From: Paenibacillus sp. BIC5C1
GTDB taxonomy: Bacteria; Bacillota; Bacilli; Paenibacillales; Paenibacillaceae
Direction of reading: 5' to 3'
Assembly (NCBI RefSeq): GCF_032399705.1
Contig: NZ_CP135922.1
Coordinates: forward strand, 6,386,001-6,450,000
Length of the DNA: 64,000 bases
Below the pieces are notes generated by a model. That model was not told the origin of the DNA. It ran no database searches and saw only the letters and a program-made list of their open reading frames with translations. Below, piece by piece: positions 9,490 through 17,962 of the stretch. How positions within the stretch are numbered: the first letter of the stretch is position 1; every line of letters starts with the position of its first letter. The position numbers and the translations under genes were made by a program.

Positions 9490-11211
9490 TTATTGTGCGT
9501 CTACACGCGTCATTACCGTAGTAGCCAAACGCTCAATACGGCTTTCGGCGTCTTCCAGGTTCTCTCCGCGCACGGCGAAGTATACTTTGATCTTCGGTTC
9601 TGTTCCCGAAGGACGCAGGCAGAACCATGATCCGTCTGCCAAAATAAATTTCAGAACGTTCTCTTTTGGCAATCCATCCAAGCCAAGGGAGTAATCCAGC
9701 ACATCTTGTACAGCGATGCCGGCTACTTCTTGTGGCGGATTAGAACGCCAGTCGGTCATTTTCGCCTGAATTTGAGCTACGCCATCCTTGCCTTTCAGCG
9801 TACGGGACTCCAGCTTCTCCAGGAAATATCCGAATTGGCTGTACAGCTCTTGCAGGACATCATAGAGGGTTTTGCCTTGGTTTTTATAATAAGCAGCTGC
9901 TTCAGCAATCAGCATTGCAGCCAGGACTGCGTCCTTGTCACGTGCGTAGCTGCCTGCCAGGTAGCCGTAACTCTCCTCATAACCGAACAAGAACGTATGA
10001 CTGCCGGTTGCTTCGAACTGGTTCATTTTTTCACCGATATATTTAAAGCCTGTCAGGGTGTTCATCACTTCTGCACCGTAATGCTCGGCAATGACCGCTC
10101 CCATCTCGCTTGTTACAATCGTTTTGACAACCGCGCTGTTTTTCGGCAGTTTACCTGTCTCTTGCAAGCGGCTCAACACATAGTGCACCATGATGGCTCC
10201 AGATTGGTTACCCGACAGTACGAAATACTTGCCATCCTTGTCTTTCACTACCGCACCCATGCGGTCTGCATCCGGATCTGTACCGATCAGAATGTCCGCA
10301 CCCACGGATTCACCCAGCTTCATTGCAAGCGTAAATGCTTCACGCTCTTCCGGGTTAGGGGATTTCACTGTGGAAAATTCAGCATCAGGCTGTTCTTGCT
10401 CTGCCACAATGTGAACCTGCTCAAAACCGATCTGTTCCAACACACGACGTACAGGCACATTACCTGTTCCGTGCAGTGGAGTGAAGACGACTTTGAAATC
10501 ACGGCCGACACCGGATTGAATCAGATCACGACTGAGGCTCAGGCTGGCAACGGTATCAACAAATGCCTGATCTTCCTCTTCCCCAAGCCATACGAGCAAT
10601 CCCTGAGCTTCGGCTTCTTCCTGAGTCAGTTTTTTCACATCCGCGAGGGAAGGAACTTCCTGAATGTATTGAATGACTTTCTCTGCTTCGTGTGGTACCA
10701 GTTGGCCACCCTCGTGGTTGTACACTTTGTAACCATTATATTCAGGAGGATTATGACTTGCTGTCACCACAATACCACCGGTTGCTTGCAGATGACGTAC
10801 ACTGAAGGAAAGCTGAGGCGTAGGACGCAGGGATGTAAACAACTTAGCCACAATGCCATTTCCAGCCAGAACCAAGGCAGCATCCAGTGTGAACTCAGGT
10901 GAGAAATGACGGGAATCATGTGCGATCACTACAGAAGGTTTACCTTCTTTGTCGCCATGCTGCTCCAGCAAATAACGGGCAAACCCTTGCGTAGCACGAC
11001 CCACAGTATAACGATTCATCCGGTTGCTTCCCGCTCCGATCACACCACGCAATCCACCTGTACCAAACTCCAGATTTCTGTAAAAACGATCCTCCAGCTC
11101 TTTCGGCTGATCCTGCAAATCACGAAGCTCATGTTTCGTCGCTTCATCAATCGAAGCATCCTCCAACCACTGCTGCAATGTTTGTGCTGCTGTTGTGCTT
11201 AACTGTTCCAT
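9490..11211 (-). CDS. pgcA: Phospho-sugar mutase (alpha-phosphoglucomutase)
   Basis: A 573-residue alpha-D-phosphohexomutase, the length of B. subtilis PgcA. It interconverts glucose-6-P and glucose-1-P, feeding UDP-glucose for glycolipids and wall polymers. The four family loops are present: the phosphoserine loop TASHNPPEYNGYKVY, the metal loop DPDADRMG, the sugar-binding FGYEESYGY, and the phosphate-binding RPSGTEPKIKVY. The start is an ATG behind AAGGGG. It lies 57 bp after fabZ and ahead of the cell-wall polymer genes but ends in its own terminator. Phosphomannomutase activity is an alternative; the length favours PgcA. Confidence 0.92.
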   Translation of the reverse strand: MEQLSTTAAQTLQQWLEDASIDEATKHELRDLQDQPKELEDRFYRNLEFGTGGLRGVIGAGSNRMNRYTVGRATQGFARYLLEQHGDKEGKPSVVIAHDSRHFSPEFTLDAALVLAGNGIVAKLFTSLRPTPQLSFSVRHLQATGGIVVTASHNPPEYNGYKVYNHEGGQLVPHEAEKVIQYIQEVPSLADVKKLTQEEAEAQGLLVWLGEEEDQAFVDTVASLSLSRDLIQSGVGRDFKVVFTPLHGTGNVPVRRVLEQIGFEQVHIVAEQEQPDAEFSTVKSPNPEEREAFTLAMKLGESVGADILIGTDPDADRMGAVVKDKDGKYFVLSGNQSGAIMVHYVLSRLQETGKLPKNSAVVKTIVTSEMGAVIAEHYGAEVMNTLTGFKYIGEKMNQFEATGSHTFLFGYEESYGYLAGSYARDKDAVLAAMLIAEAAAYYKNQGKTLYDVLQELYSQFGYFLEKLESRTLKGKDGVAQIQAKMTDWRSNPPQEVAGIAVQDVLDYSLGLDGLPKENVLKFILADGSWFCLRPSGTEPKIKVYFAVRGENLEDAESRIERLATTVMTRVDAQ

Positions 11212-11268
11212 TCCTGCAAACCCCTTCCTTCTATATAAAATTCAATTAAATACTGAACGATACAATCA

Positions 11269-11700
11269 TTAGCTTGGGTCAGACAGTGCGAACATGATCT
11301 CGCCTTCAGCTACCACTTTGTCGCCTACTCTGGCTGTAGCTTTGCCTTTACCAATTGAACCTTTGAGACGCGTAATTTCCACTTCCAGCATCAATGTATC
11401 TCCAGGCACAACTTGTCCACGGAATCGGAAATTGTCCAGTCCCGCCAAAAAGCCGATTTTGCCTTTGTTCCCTTCCAAATTAAGAATGGCTACTGCACCG
11501 ACCTGTGCCAATGCTTCTGTAATCAACACCCCCGGCATTACCGGATACTCCGGAAAATGACCAATGAAGAACGGTTCATTAATGGTTACATTCTTCAAAC
11601 CAACGGCACGTTTGCCATCTTCTAACTCTACAATCTTGTCCACCAGCAGAAACGGGGGACGGTGTGGAATAATCTCTTGGATCTGTTTAATATCGAGCAC
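11269..11700 (-). CDS. fabZ: 3-hydroxyacyl-ACP dehydratase FabZ
   Basis: This 143-residue hot-dog fold enzyme removes water from 3-hydroxyacyl-ACP in fatty acid elongation. It has [11 protein letters not shown] at the N-terminus and the catalytic block [20 protein letters not shown] with the essential His and Glu. The start is the GTG at 11700, 8 nt after GAGAGGAG, giving the usual FabZ length; an ATG 24 bp further out would put the ribosome site inside the gene. It follows flhO-flhP as ywpB does in B. subtilis, though here an epuA-like gene, a terminator and a repeat intervene. Confidence 0.95.
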   Translation of the reverse strand: MLDIKQIQEIIPHRPPFLLVDKIVELEDGKRAVGLKNVTINEPFFIGHFPEYPVMPGVLITEALAQVGAVAILNLEGNKGKIGFLAGLDNFRFRGQVVPGDTLMLEVEITRLKGSIGKGKATARVGDKVVAEGEIMFALSDPS

Positions 11701-11779
11701 AGTATAATCTCCTCTCAAGGTCATTTATATGAAGTTCTCAATAATAGTGGGCGATGAGCGCGTGGTGGCCGTTACGGTT

Positions 11780-11890
11780 ACGGATCGTTCTTTCGATCGC
11801 TGTTGTTTCCGAATGTTTACTGAACTATTTTTAAATGTATAACATTTGGAAACAAAGGCGAGCGCTTCGCTTCTTCAGAATCGATTCCGT
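11780..11890 (+). repeat. Dispersed hairpin repeat, family A copy 2 (epuA-fabZ intergenic)
   Basis: The 480-bp gap between fabZ and the epuA-like gene contains this element and a terminator at 12136. On the plus strand it has TTTCGATCGCTG, then a stem in which TTGTTTCC pairs with GGAAACAA, and AAAGGCGAGCGCTTCGC. The outer arms ACGGATCG-TTCT and AGAATCGATTCCGT also pair. The inner stem differs at several positions from other copies, yet both arms changed together. Confidence 0.75.
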
Positions 11891-12135
11891 CCCCTTCACT
11901 GGTTCCAGCGCTAAAATGGACAACCCTATTATGAAGTCGATGCTCATATAAATGGGTTTTTAATTTTAATGTTGTATGGAAAGCATATTTTCAGTTAACA
12001 CTAGTTATATCCTTCATGACTGCAGTAGTGAAGGTTGAGATAAGGGGTCTCTCTTCGCGATGACGAATGTCTTTCGCAGGGGAGGCCTCTTTTGACGTCA
12101 AACGTCATCCATCATTATACTGTTTTCAACGCCAA

Positions 12136-12165
12136 AAAGAAAACTCCTGCCTGCGCAGGAGTTTT
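12136..12165 (-). terminator. Rho-independent terminator after the epuA-like gene
   Basis: A perfect 11-bp stem, AAAACTCCTGC / GCAGGAGTTTT, with a CTGC loop is followed on the minus strand by a T-rich run. It closes the flhO-flhP-epuA transcript. Confidence 0.88.
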
Positions 12166-12181
12166 CGCATATATCGTTCAT

Positions 12182-12406
12182 CTATGGAGCGAACACCAAA
12201 TCATATACATGTTCCCATGTACTCCACTGCAATACGGAACCGATATCCTGTTTGCCCAGTACCACGTAGCCAGCCACCAATCCGCCAGCGAGGGCAAGAA
12301 CAAGCAGGACCGGAACCAAAAACCATCTTGCGATGCGCCATCCACTCTTCTTCTTCTTGACTTTCGTCTTATCCGGCTTGCTGTTCTGCTGCTGTGTATC
12401 TGTCAT
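12182..12406 (-). CDS. Small EpuA-like membrane protein
   Basis: A 74-residue protein with a Lys-rich cytoplasmic start (KTKVKKKKSGWR), one membrane segment (VPVLLVLALAGGLVAGYVVL) and a short tail with the motif STWEHVYDLVF. This resembles the EpuA family, often mislabelled as an RNA polymerase beta subunit because some members sit beside rpoB. The second of two nearby ATGs (12406) is preferred because AGGTG is 6 nt before it. It starts 12 bp after flhP, so it is probably part of the flagellar operon. The function is unknown. Confidence 0.65.
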   Translation of the reverse strand: MTDTQQQNSKPDKTKVKKKKSGWRIARWFLVPVLLVLALAGGLVAGYVVLGKQDIGSVLQWSTWEHVYDLVFAP

Positions 12407-12418
12407 CACATTCACCTT

Positions 12419-13258
12419 TTATGCTCTCATATTGTTGGCAAGACCCGCCATGGAATCACTGGATGTCAGCGCACGTGCTGCCAGTTGGTAAGTCCGCTGT
12501 CCTTGCATCAGCAAAGCCATCTCTTGTGTCAAGTCCACGTTGGATTGTTCAATGTAGCCTGCACGGATCATGGCTGTCGCTTCACGTGTAGCTGCATTGG
12601 CTCCAAATACATCATCCTCGGTCAGACCCGCATCCAGACCAAACAGGTTATCCGCATACTGCACAAGCCCTTCCGGGCGCTCGATATCAACGAGTTGCAA
12701 TTGGGCTCCAATCGTTGCATTGGCTTCATTGCCACGACGGATCAACAGATTACCTTTTTCATCAAATGCAACCTTGCTGTTATTCGGTGCCGTAATGCGA
12801 TTACCTTGACGATCCAATGCAAAGTGGCCTTCGCCATTGACCAATACCATCATGTCTGGCGCATTGGGATTCGTTTTGGGTCTTGTATCAGGGACAAAAT
12901 GGAATGCACCCTGACGCGTCCACATTTTCTCACCATTTGCTTCAACGGCAAACATCGCATTGCCTTCAATCGCCAGATCGGTAGGATTGCCTGTCTCATT
13001 GAGTGTACCTTGAGTCATATCCTTTGTCACATCAGCCAAACGTACGCCAAACCCGAGGTTGTATCCCATCGGGGTCGAGCGTCCATCCAGCTTGTACTTG
13101 TCCGGCTGCTGCTGCACACGTGTCAGTACATCTTCAAAGGCTGCTTGCTTACTCTTATAGCCTGCCGTATTCACGTTGGCAATATTATCGGAAATGACAT
13201 CCAGACGCTGCTGTATTCCCGTCATGGAAACCATTGCACTAATCATGGAATTATTCAT
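12419..13258 (-). CDS. flhP: Flagellar basal-body rod protein FlhP
   Basis: A 279-residue protein of the flagellar rod/hook family. It has the N-terminal motif VISDNIANVNTAGYKSKQAAF, split here by a mid-region of beta structure, and the C-terminal coiled region VDLTQEMALLMQGQRTYQLA ending in an FlgG-type helix. In B. subtilis flhO and flhP encode distal rod components and lie downstream of mbl, the same order as here. The ribosome site is GGAGGG. Unusually, 742 bp of structured repeats separate its start from the flhO stop; in B. subtilis the genes are adjacent. Confidence 0.88.
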   Translation of the reverse strand: MNNSMISAMVSMTGIQQRLDVISDNIANVNTAGYKSKQAAFEDVLTRVQQQPDKYKLDGRSTPMGYNLGFGVRLADVTKDMTQGTLNETGNPTDLAIEGNAMFAVEANGEKMWTRQGAFHFVPDTRPKTNPNAPDMMVLVNGEGHFALDRQGNRITAPNNSKVAFDEKGNLLIRRGNEANATIGAQLQLVDIERPEGLVQYADNLFGLDAGLTEDDVFGANAATREATAMIRAGYIEQSNVDLTQEMALLMQGQRTYQLAARALTSSDSMAGLANNMRA

Positions 13259-13295
13259 TCGGTGGTTACCCTCCCTGGTTCTACCCTCCCAAACC

Positions 13296-13461
13296 CTCCC
13301 TGGCAGGGAGGGCCCCAGATGGCGCTGCCCTCTGGACTCCCGAAACAGGCGGAGTGGGTGCGTGGGGTATGATCTTGCTAAGCAACGGTGGTGTGTGTGC
13401 GCCGCGACTGCCCAGCTAATATTTACGCCATGGTTTCACATGGCTAAATATCAGCTGGGCA
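13296..13461. repeat. Long inverted repeats at the flhP-proximal edge of the repeat tract
   Basis: CCCTCC and GGGAGGG form a small hairpin at 13296-13312. A longer one spans 13410-13461: GCCCAGCTAATATTTA and TAAATATCAGCTGGGC pair, with an inner GCCATG/CATGGC extension, giving a stem of about 22 bp with few mismatches. No T tract follows on either strand, so a terminator is unlikely. Confidence 0.75.
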
Positions 13462-13481
13462 CGCTCTTTGTGCGGCGGGTA

Positions 13482-13985
13482 GCTCCGCGTGGTCTCTCCT
13501 TGCTTTGCTCCGCAAAGGACTGTCGAGACCGTCGCTGCGCTCTGGATAATGCTACGCAATCCTCGCACAGGCTCGGCTGCGTTTTGGCTTTTGCGCTCCG
13601 CGTGGTCTCTCCCTGCTTTGCTCTGCAAAGGGCTGTCGAGACCATCGCTGCGCTTAGGATAATGCTGCGCAATCTTCGCACAGGCTCAGTTGCGTTTAGG
13701 CTTTTGCGCTCCGCGTGGTCTCTCCTTGCTTTGCTTCGCATTCGAGACCGTCGCTACGCTTGGGGTAATGCTTCGCAATCCTCGCATAGGCTCGGTTGCG
13801 TTTTGGCTTTGCGCTCCGCGTGGTCTCTCCCTGCTTTGCTCTGCAAAGGGCTGTCGAGGCCATCGCTGCGCTTAGGATAATGCTGCGCAGTCCTCGCATA
13901 AGCTCGAATGCGTTTAGGCTTGCGCTTCGCGTGAGCCTCTCTGCTTTGCTTCGCAAAGGGCGTTTGGCTCTTCGCTACGCGGCTA
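13482..13985. repeat. Five tandem ~110-bp structured repeats between flhO and flhP
   Basis: Units start at about 13482, 13595, 13708, 13813 and 13924 with GCTCCGCGTGGTCTCTCC or a variant, so the period is 105-113 bp. Within a unit GGTCTC pairs with GAGACC around an inner CTTTGC-TCT-GCAAAG hairpin, followed by AGGAT...ATCCT. In the last unit the outer arms become GAGCC and GGCTC, still paired; in the fourth GAGACC is GAGGCC, leaving a G-U pair; the third has lost most of the inner hairpin. Open frames appear on both strands but they follow the repeat and are not genes. Confidence 0.85.
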
Positions 13986-14000
13986 TATTATACGTCGGCG

Positions 14001-14885
14001 TTATACACGCCCAACTTCATTGACGGCTTTATCCAGACTGCGGTCGTAGAATTGTACGACTTTCTGATTCGCTTCATATGCACGGAATGCTGCGTTCATA
14101 TCTACAGTTGCCTGTGAGGCATCTACATTCGAACCTTCCAGGTAGCCCTGACGGATCTGCACATTATCACCGGCAGCCATCATCCGTGCTGTTGCTCCAT
14201 TCTGATCATTCAGGCTGAAATTACCATCGCCTTGACGTACCAGTTGGTTGGGTTGATCGATGACACTGATTCCCAATGTAACACCTGTGGGTGCACCCGT
14301 GTCTGCATTAACAAGACGACCTTGCTCATCCACTTTAAATTGGTCTACCGAGCCTGTCAACACAACAGGTTGTCCATTATTATCCAGAACCTGTGAACCT
14401 GTTGAGCTGAGCAGCTGTCCAGTTCCTGTAACCTCGAAATGACCATCACGTGTATATCTTGTGTTACCTTCTGCATCCTGTACTGTAAAATACGCCTGAG
14501 GTTGGTATGTTACCGTGCCATCAGCTCGTACAAATTTGCCTGAACCGTCAAACGGGACAGGTTGCCCTGTCTGTGGATCATTCACGGCCAGATTGGACGA
14601 GATGGCAAAATCACTCTTTTGCCCACTTTCCATAATGGCTCCCTGCAAATTCATGGACAAACTTTCTTCCGCGAACACACCCGTGTTCAGCTTGCCCAGC
14701 CGCTTTGTCGGAAGATTGGCATCTCCGCCTACCAAAGTAATGAGCATTTCCGGGAAAGAACGGCTTACGCTGTTCACTTGTTTATATCCGGTTGTGTTCA
14801 TATTTACGATATTCTGCGTTGCGGTGTCATGGCGGCGTTGTTGCGTTATCATTCCCGCGGTAGCGGTGTACAGACCTCTTAACAT
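14001..14885 (-). CDS. flhO: Flagellar basal-body rod protein FlhO
   Basis: A 294-residue FlgG/FlgF-like rod protein starting MLRGLYTATAGMITQQRR, characteristic of FlhO. It carries the variant rod motif TQNIVNMNTTGYKQV and the C-terminal VDASQATVDMNAAFRAYEAN. The start follows GAGAGGGG. It lies 100 bp downstream of mbl, as in B. subtilis. Downstream, the tandem repeats begin 15 bp after the stop, so any flhO-flhP cotranscript carries about 740 nt of highly structured RNA. Confidence 0.9.
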   Translation of the reverse strand: MLRGLYTATAGMITQQRRHDTATQNIVNMNTTGYKQVNSVSRSFPEMLITLVGGDANLPTKRLGKLNTGVFAEESLSMNLQGAIMESGQKSDFAISSNLAVNDPQTGQPVPFDGSGKFVRADGTVTYQPQAYFTVQDAEGNTRYTRDGHFEVTGTGQLLSSTGSQVLDNNGQPVVLTGSVDQFKVDEQGRLVNADTGAPTGVTLGISVIDQPNQLVRQGDGNFSLNDQNGATARMMAAGDNVQIRQGYLEGSNVDASQATVDMNAAFRAYEANQKVVQFYDRSLDKAVNEVGRV

Positions 14886-14988
14886 GTATTAACCCCTCTC
14901 CTCAAGCGCTTGTCCTTCATTACAGGATGGCTGCTTGTCCGTTCTGCTTCCCGAGCTTGGGCGAACCTTTGCTTTTTATATCGGCAGA

Positions 14989-15987
14989 TTAGAACTTTTT
15001 CTTAACCACTTGATCCAAATTATTCAGCATAATGCCAGTTCCCTTCACGACACAATGCATCGGATCCTCTGCAACCCATACCGGTACATGCAATTCATTG
15101 GATAACAGTTCGTCCAGTCCGTTCAGCAAAGCGCCTCCTCCTGTCAACACGACACCTCGGTCAATAATGTCCGCTGACAATTCCGGTGGCGTCCGCTCCA
15201 ATACCGACTTGGCTGCAACGATGATGGATTGCACGGAATCCCATAGCGCCTCTTGCACTTCATTCCCCGACACCGTTACGGTAACAGGCAAACCGGATAC
15301 CATATCCCGACCGCGAATGTCCATCTCCGTTTGACGTCCGCCCGGATGTACGGAACCAATCGCAATTTTGAGATCTTCGGCTGTACGTTCACCGATCATG
15401 AGTTTGTATTTGGCTTTGATAAACTTGATAATCGCTTCGTCGAACTTGTCCCCTGCAACTTTAATAGAAGAGGCGGTGACTACGTCGCCCATAGACAGGA
15501 CTGCAACGTCAGTCGTTCCGCCGCCGATATCCACGACCATATTGCCGCTCGGCTGAAAAATATCCATTCCCGCACCGATCGCTGCCGCTTTCGGCTCTTC
15601 TTCCAGAAATACTTCTTTGGCACCGCTGCGCTCAGCAGCTTCACGGATAGCCTTCTGCTCCACGGAAGTAATGTTGGTTGGTGCACAGATCAGAATACGC
15701 GGGTGGCTGTACCAACTTCTTGCTCCCACACGATTAATGAAATGTCTAAGCATTGCTTCCGTAATCTCGAAGTCCGCAATAACACCGTCACGCAGCGGTC
15801 TAATGGCAACAATGTTACCTGGAGTACGCCCCACCATACGACGCGCTTCTTCCCCAACAGCAAGGACCCGCTTCGTATCGCTTTCAATGGTCACGACGGA
15901 AGGTTCATCGAGGACAACCCCACTTCCTTTCACGTGAATAAGCACGTTCGCCGTGCCAAGATCAATACCGATATCCTTGCTAAACAT
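14989..15987 (-). CDS. mbl: MreB-like actin homolog Mbl
   Basis: A 332-residue actin-family ATPase that organises lateral wall synthesis with RodA and PBP complexes. Seen: phosphate-1 motif DIGIDLGTANVLIHVKG, phosphate-2 VVDIGGGTTDVAVLS, and the adenosine motif VVLTGGGALLNGLDELL. The gene order spoIIID-mbl-flhO identifies it as Mbl rather than MreB. The start ATG lies behind GGGGGC. Two RodA-like partners are encoded at 41-44 kb. Confidence 0.95.
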   Translation of the reverse strand: MFSKDIGIDLGTANVLIHVKGSGVVLDEPSVVTIESDTKRVLAVGEEARRMVGRTPGNIVAIRPLRDGVIADFEITEAMLRHFINRVGARSWYSHPRILICAPTNITSVEQKAIREAAERSGAKEVFLEEEPKAAAIGAGMDIFQPSGNMVVDIGGGTTDVAVLSMGDVVTASSIKVAGDKFDEAIIKFIKAKYKLMIGERTAEDLKIAIGSVHPGGRQTEMDIRGRDMVSGLPVTVTVSGNEVQEALWDSVQSIIVAAKSVLERTPPELSADIIDRGVVLTGGGALLNGLDELLSNELHVPVWVAEDPMHCVVKGTGIMLNNLDQVVKKKF

Positions 15988-16206
15988 AAAAGAGCCCCCA
16001 AAGTGATATTATTTGGTCAGCGTATCCTGTGAAAAAGAGTCCCTTATCACGTCACCGCTCGTTCGACAAAGTGCAACATATATATGTAAAAATCGGGCTG
16101 ATAAGATGTCATAATTCGATCCTGTACCAGCTTTTAACATATCATACTTCAGGGGAGGGATTCAATGCATGTGTGAGCTTTTTGGCCTACGTCTTTCCGC
16201 AGGTCC

Positions 16207-16494
16207 CTACGATTTAGCGGAAGCCAACACCTCGCGTTTTTTACCGCTTGTTTTTTTGTATTTAATTTTGGTCGCTTCACCGCCCCGCAAATGACGGATG
16301 GACTTATGATACTCCAGAATGTGTTTCACCTGGTCAGCAAGATCAGGGTTAATTTCCGGCAGACGCTCCGTCAGATCCTTATGCACAGTACTCTTTGACA
16401 CGCCGAATTCCTTGGCTATGGTACGGACCGTATTCCTCGTCTCAACAATGCAGCGACCAATTTTTATGGTCCGTTCCTTGATGTAATCGTGCAC
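16207..16494 (-). CDS. spoIIID: Sporulation transcription factor SpoIIID
   Basis: A 95-residue DNA-binding protein that, with sigma-E, controls mother-cell genes. The helix-turn-helix TVRTIAKEFGVSKSTVHKDL is near residue 22, followed by ERLPEINPDLADQV and a basic tail. The start is a GTG behind GGAGGCGG. The length matches the family (about 93). It lies 219 bp upstream of mbl. Confidence 0.96.
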   Translation of the reverse strand: MHDYIKERTIKIGRCIVETRNTVRTIAKEFGVSKSTVHKDLTERLPEINPDLADQVKHILEYHKSIRHLRGGEATKIKYKKTSGKKREVLASAKS

Positions 16495-16610
16495 GCTCCC
16501 GCCTCCCTACTGTGTGGATAGTTTGGTACATTATATGAGGAGCATGCCTATATATTCGCGGTTTAAAGGTGTGACAAGCTTCGAAGGTCCCATTATTTTC
16601 TGAAAAGCAC

Positions 16611-16640
16611 AAAAAGAGCAGAGGAGAATTCCCTCTGCCC
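16611..16640 (-). terminator. Rho-independent terminator after spoIIQ
   Basis: GCAGAGG pairs with CCTCTGC across a 7-nt loop and is followed on the minus strand by CTCTTTTTG. It lies 26 bp past the spoIIQ stop. Confidence 0.8.
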
Positions 16641-16665
16641 ATCATGTTGCTGCGGTAAAAATCAT

Positions 16666-17406
16666 TTATTTTTCCGGAAGATATCCTTGCGGGTTAACCG
16701 GTTGTCCGTCTTCGTAAACTTCAAAGTGAAGGTGGTTGCCCAGCGTTTTTTCCAGTTCATTAACGCCAGCCGATGCAATTGCATCTCCTTGCTTCACTTC
16801 ATCATCCTGTTTCACTTTGACGTCAGCCAGGCTTTGGTATACGGTTTTGAGGTTATCACTGTGTGTGATTTCCACAACTTGACCTGTCAGCGGGTTTTGC
16901 TCTACCCGGGTAACTTTTCCGCCGAGTGCCGCTTTAACCTCGAACGTTTTGTTATCACCACGTGCCAGATCTACACCCGTGTTCGGAATAAATGTGTCAT
17001 TGTACTGCACCATCGCTGCTTCATGTTCCTCAGTTGAAGCTTCGTTGTCATAGAAAGGTTTTACTACCGAAATTTCGGACGGAACCGCTACTGGCCATAC
17101 AAAATTCTCCGACTTTGCAACAACTTCCACACTTTCCTGTTCTCCGTTAACCGCTGTTCCTTCTGTACCCGCCGATGCGCCTGTTTCTACTACCCCGCTA
17201 GCAGGGTCCGAGTTCAGCGTTTTGTCGCCTGTGCCCTGATAGACCCACACTAAGGTTAGTATAATGCCTGCTGCTGCGATGTAGGCTGCCGGGAAGACCC
17301 AACGTTTGGACATTGCTCTTTTCCATGAAGAGGGCTGGCTAGCCGGTACTCCTTGAGTTGTTTTAGGAGTTTCTTCTTGGACTGATTTTTTGTTTTGTTC
17401 ATTCAT
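16666..17406 (-). CDS. spoIIQ: SpoIIQ-like M23 (LytM) domain sporulation protein
   Basis: A 246-residue forespore membrane protein: cytoplasmic N-terminus, membrane segment WVFPAAYIAAAGIILTLVWV, then an extracellular LytM domain. SpoIIQ pairs with SpoIIIAH to form the forespore-mother cell channel and aids engulfment. In the M23 metal site the first His is replaced (NTGVDLA in place of HxGxD), while the HLHFEV pair of His is kept, so peptidase activity is doubtful, as in B. subtilis SpoIIQ. The start is the ATG at 17406 behind GAGGTGA; an ATG 36 bp upstream would disrupt the promoter described next. Confidence 0.9.
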   Translation of the reverse strand: MNEQNKKSVQEETPKTTQGVPASQPSSWKRAMSKRWVFPAAYIAAAGIILTLVWVYQGTGDKTLNSDPASGVVETGASAGTEGTAVNGEQESVEVVAKSENFVWPVAVPSEISVVKPFYDNEASTEEHEAAMVQYNDTFIPNTGVDLARGDNKTFEVKAALGGKVTRVEQNPLTGQVVEITHSDNLKTVYQSLADVKVKQDDEVKQGDAIASAGVNELEKTLGNHLHFEVYEDGQPVNPQGYLPEK

Positions 17407-17424
17407 CTTAATCACCTCAGTAAC

Positions 17425-17453
17425 AAGTGTTACCGGGTGCAACTCTTTTATAC
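17425..17453 (-). promoter_or_regulatory. Putative sigma-F/G promoter of spoIIQ
   Basis: The minus strand has GTATA, a 14-bp spacer and GGTAACACTT, close to the sigma-F consensus GYATA-N14-16-GGNRANAHTR. Transcription would start near 17418, at the ribosome site, giving a leader of about 12 nt. spoIIQ is sigma-F controlled in B. subtilis. Confidence 0.55.
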
Positions 17454-17534
17454 ACGCGCGACTCTAATTATTTTCACGAAGCTTTCAAAGAGTGCTATAT
17501 ATGCTGGGATGAGTGTTCGTACGTGCACCGCTTC

Positions 17535-17651
17535 GGGGCCAGAAAACCTTTCGACCGCTGGTTACTCCCAGATTTCTTCTATCACCTTCTTCAAAGGTGA
17601 AATCCGGGAGTAAAGGCGGACACTTCGTTTCTACTGGCCTTTTCTGTCCCC
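17535..17651 (+). repeat. Dispersed hairpin repeat, family A copy 3 (spoIIQ-spoIID intergenic)
   Basis: The 556-bp gap between spoIIQ and spoIID contains the sigma-F promoter, this element, and a 9-bp hairpin (GGATTGGCT/AGCCAATCC at 17733) with no good T tract. The element has TTTCGACCGCTG, a stem starting TTACTCCC paired with GGGAGTAA, AAAGGCGGACACTTCG, and outer arms GGGGCCAGAAAA / TTTTCTGTCCCC. It is the most diverged copy. Confidence 0.75.
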
Positions 17652-17962
17652 TGCGCTCTCCATACGCTCGCAATTCATAAAATATATAGCCAAGTTTTGA
17701 AAGTTACGGAAGGGGTGGTGGACAGAAATACATGGATTGGCTTTAACAGCCAATCCTTATAAAAGTGAATCTGTGAGATTGAACTTGACGTTATAGTTTT
17801 AAGTTCATTGGTAGAGCAAACGGTGGGTTTTGACTTTAGTCTTAGCAACTTCATAGATTGCCTGCGATGCTTCGCTTTATATTATTCATTAACCCAATAC
17901 CGCTAATAGACTGACGGTTGGTCAATTCAAATGGTCCGGTCGATACCGACTTCCATGTTGGC

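Noticed and set aside
9706..10902. Plus-strand open frame of 398 codons
   Set aside because: Antisense to pgcA, whose four active-site loops are intact.
12092..13372. Plus-strand open frame of 426 codons
   Set aside because: It is antisense to flhP and the epuA-like gene, both of which have clear family motifs and ribosome sites; the translated sequence is Cys/His-rich and unlike a real protein.
13176..13880. Plus-strand open frame of 234 codons with repeated Cys/Arg/Leu-rich segments
   Set aside because: It runs through the tandem repeats and simply reflects their low stop content; the opposite strand also has open frames, and there is no ribosome site or family resemblance.
13482..13985. 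CRISPR-like reading of the tandem repeats
   Set aside because: Units are long (~110 bp), abut without unique spacers, and no cas gene is near; this is a tandem structured repeat.
17733..17757. Hairpin GGATTGGCT/AGCCAATCC as spoIID terminator
   Set aside because: The stem is good but no T tract follows on the minus strand, so I did not call it a terminator.
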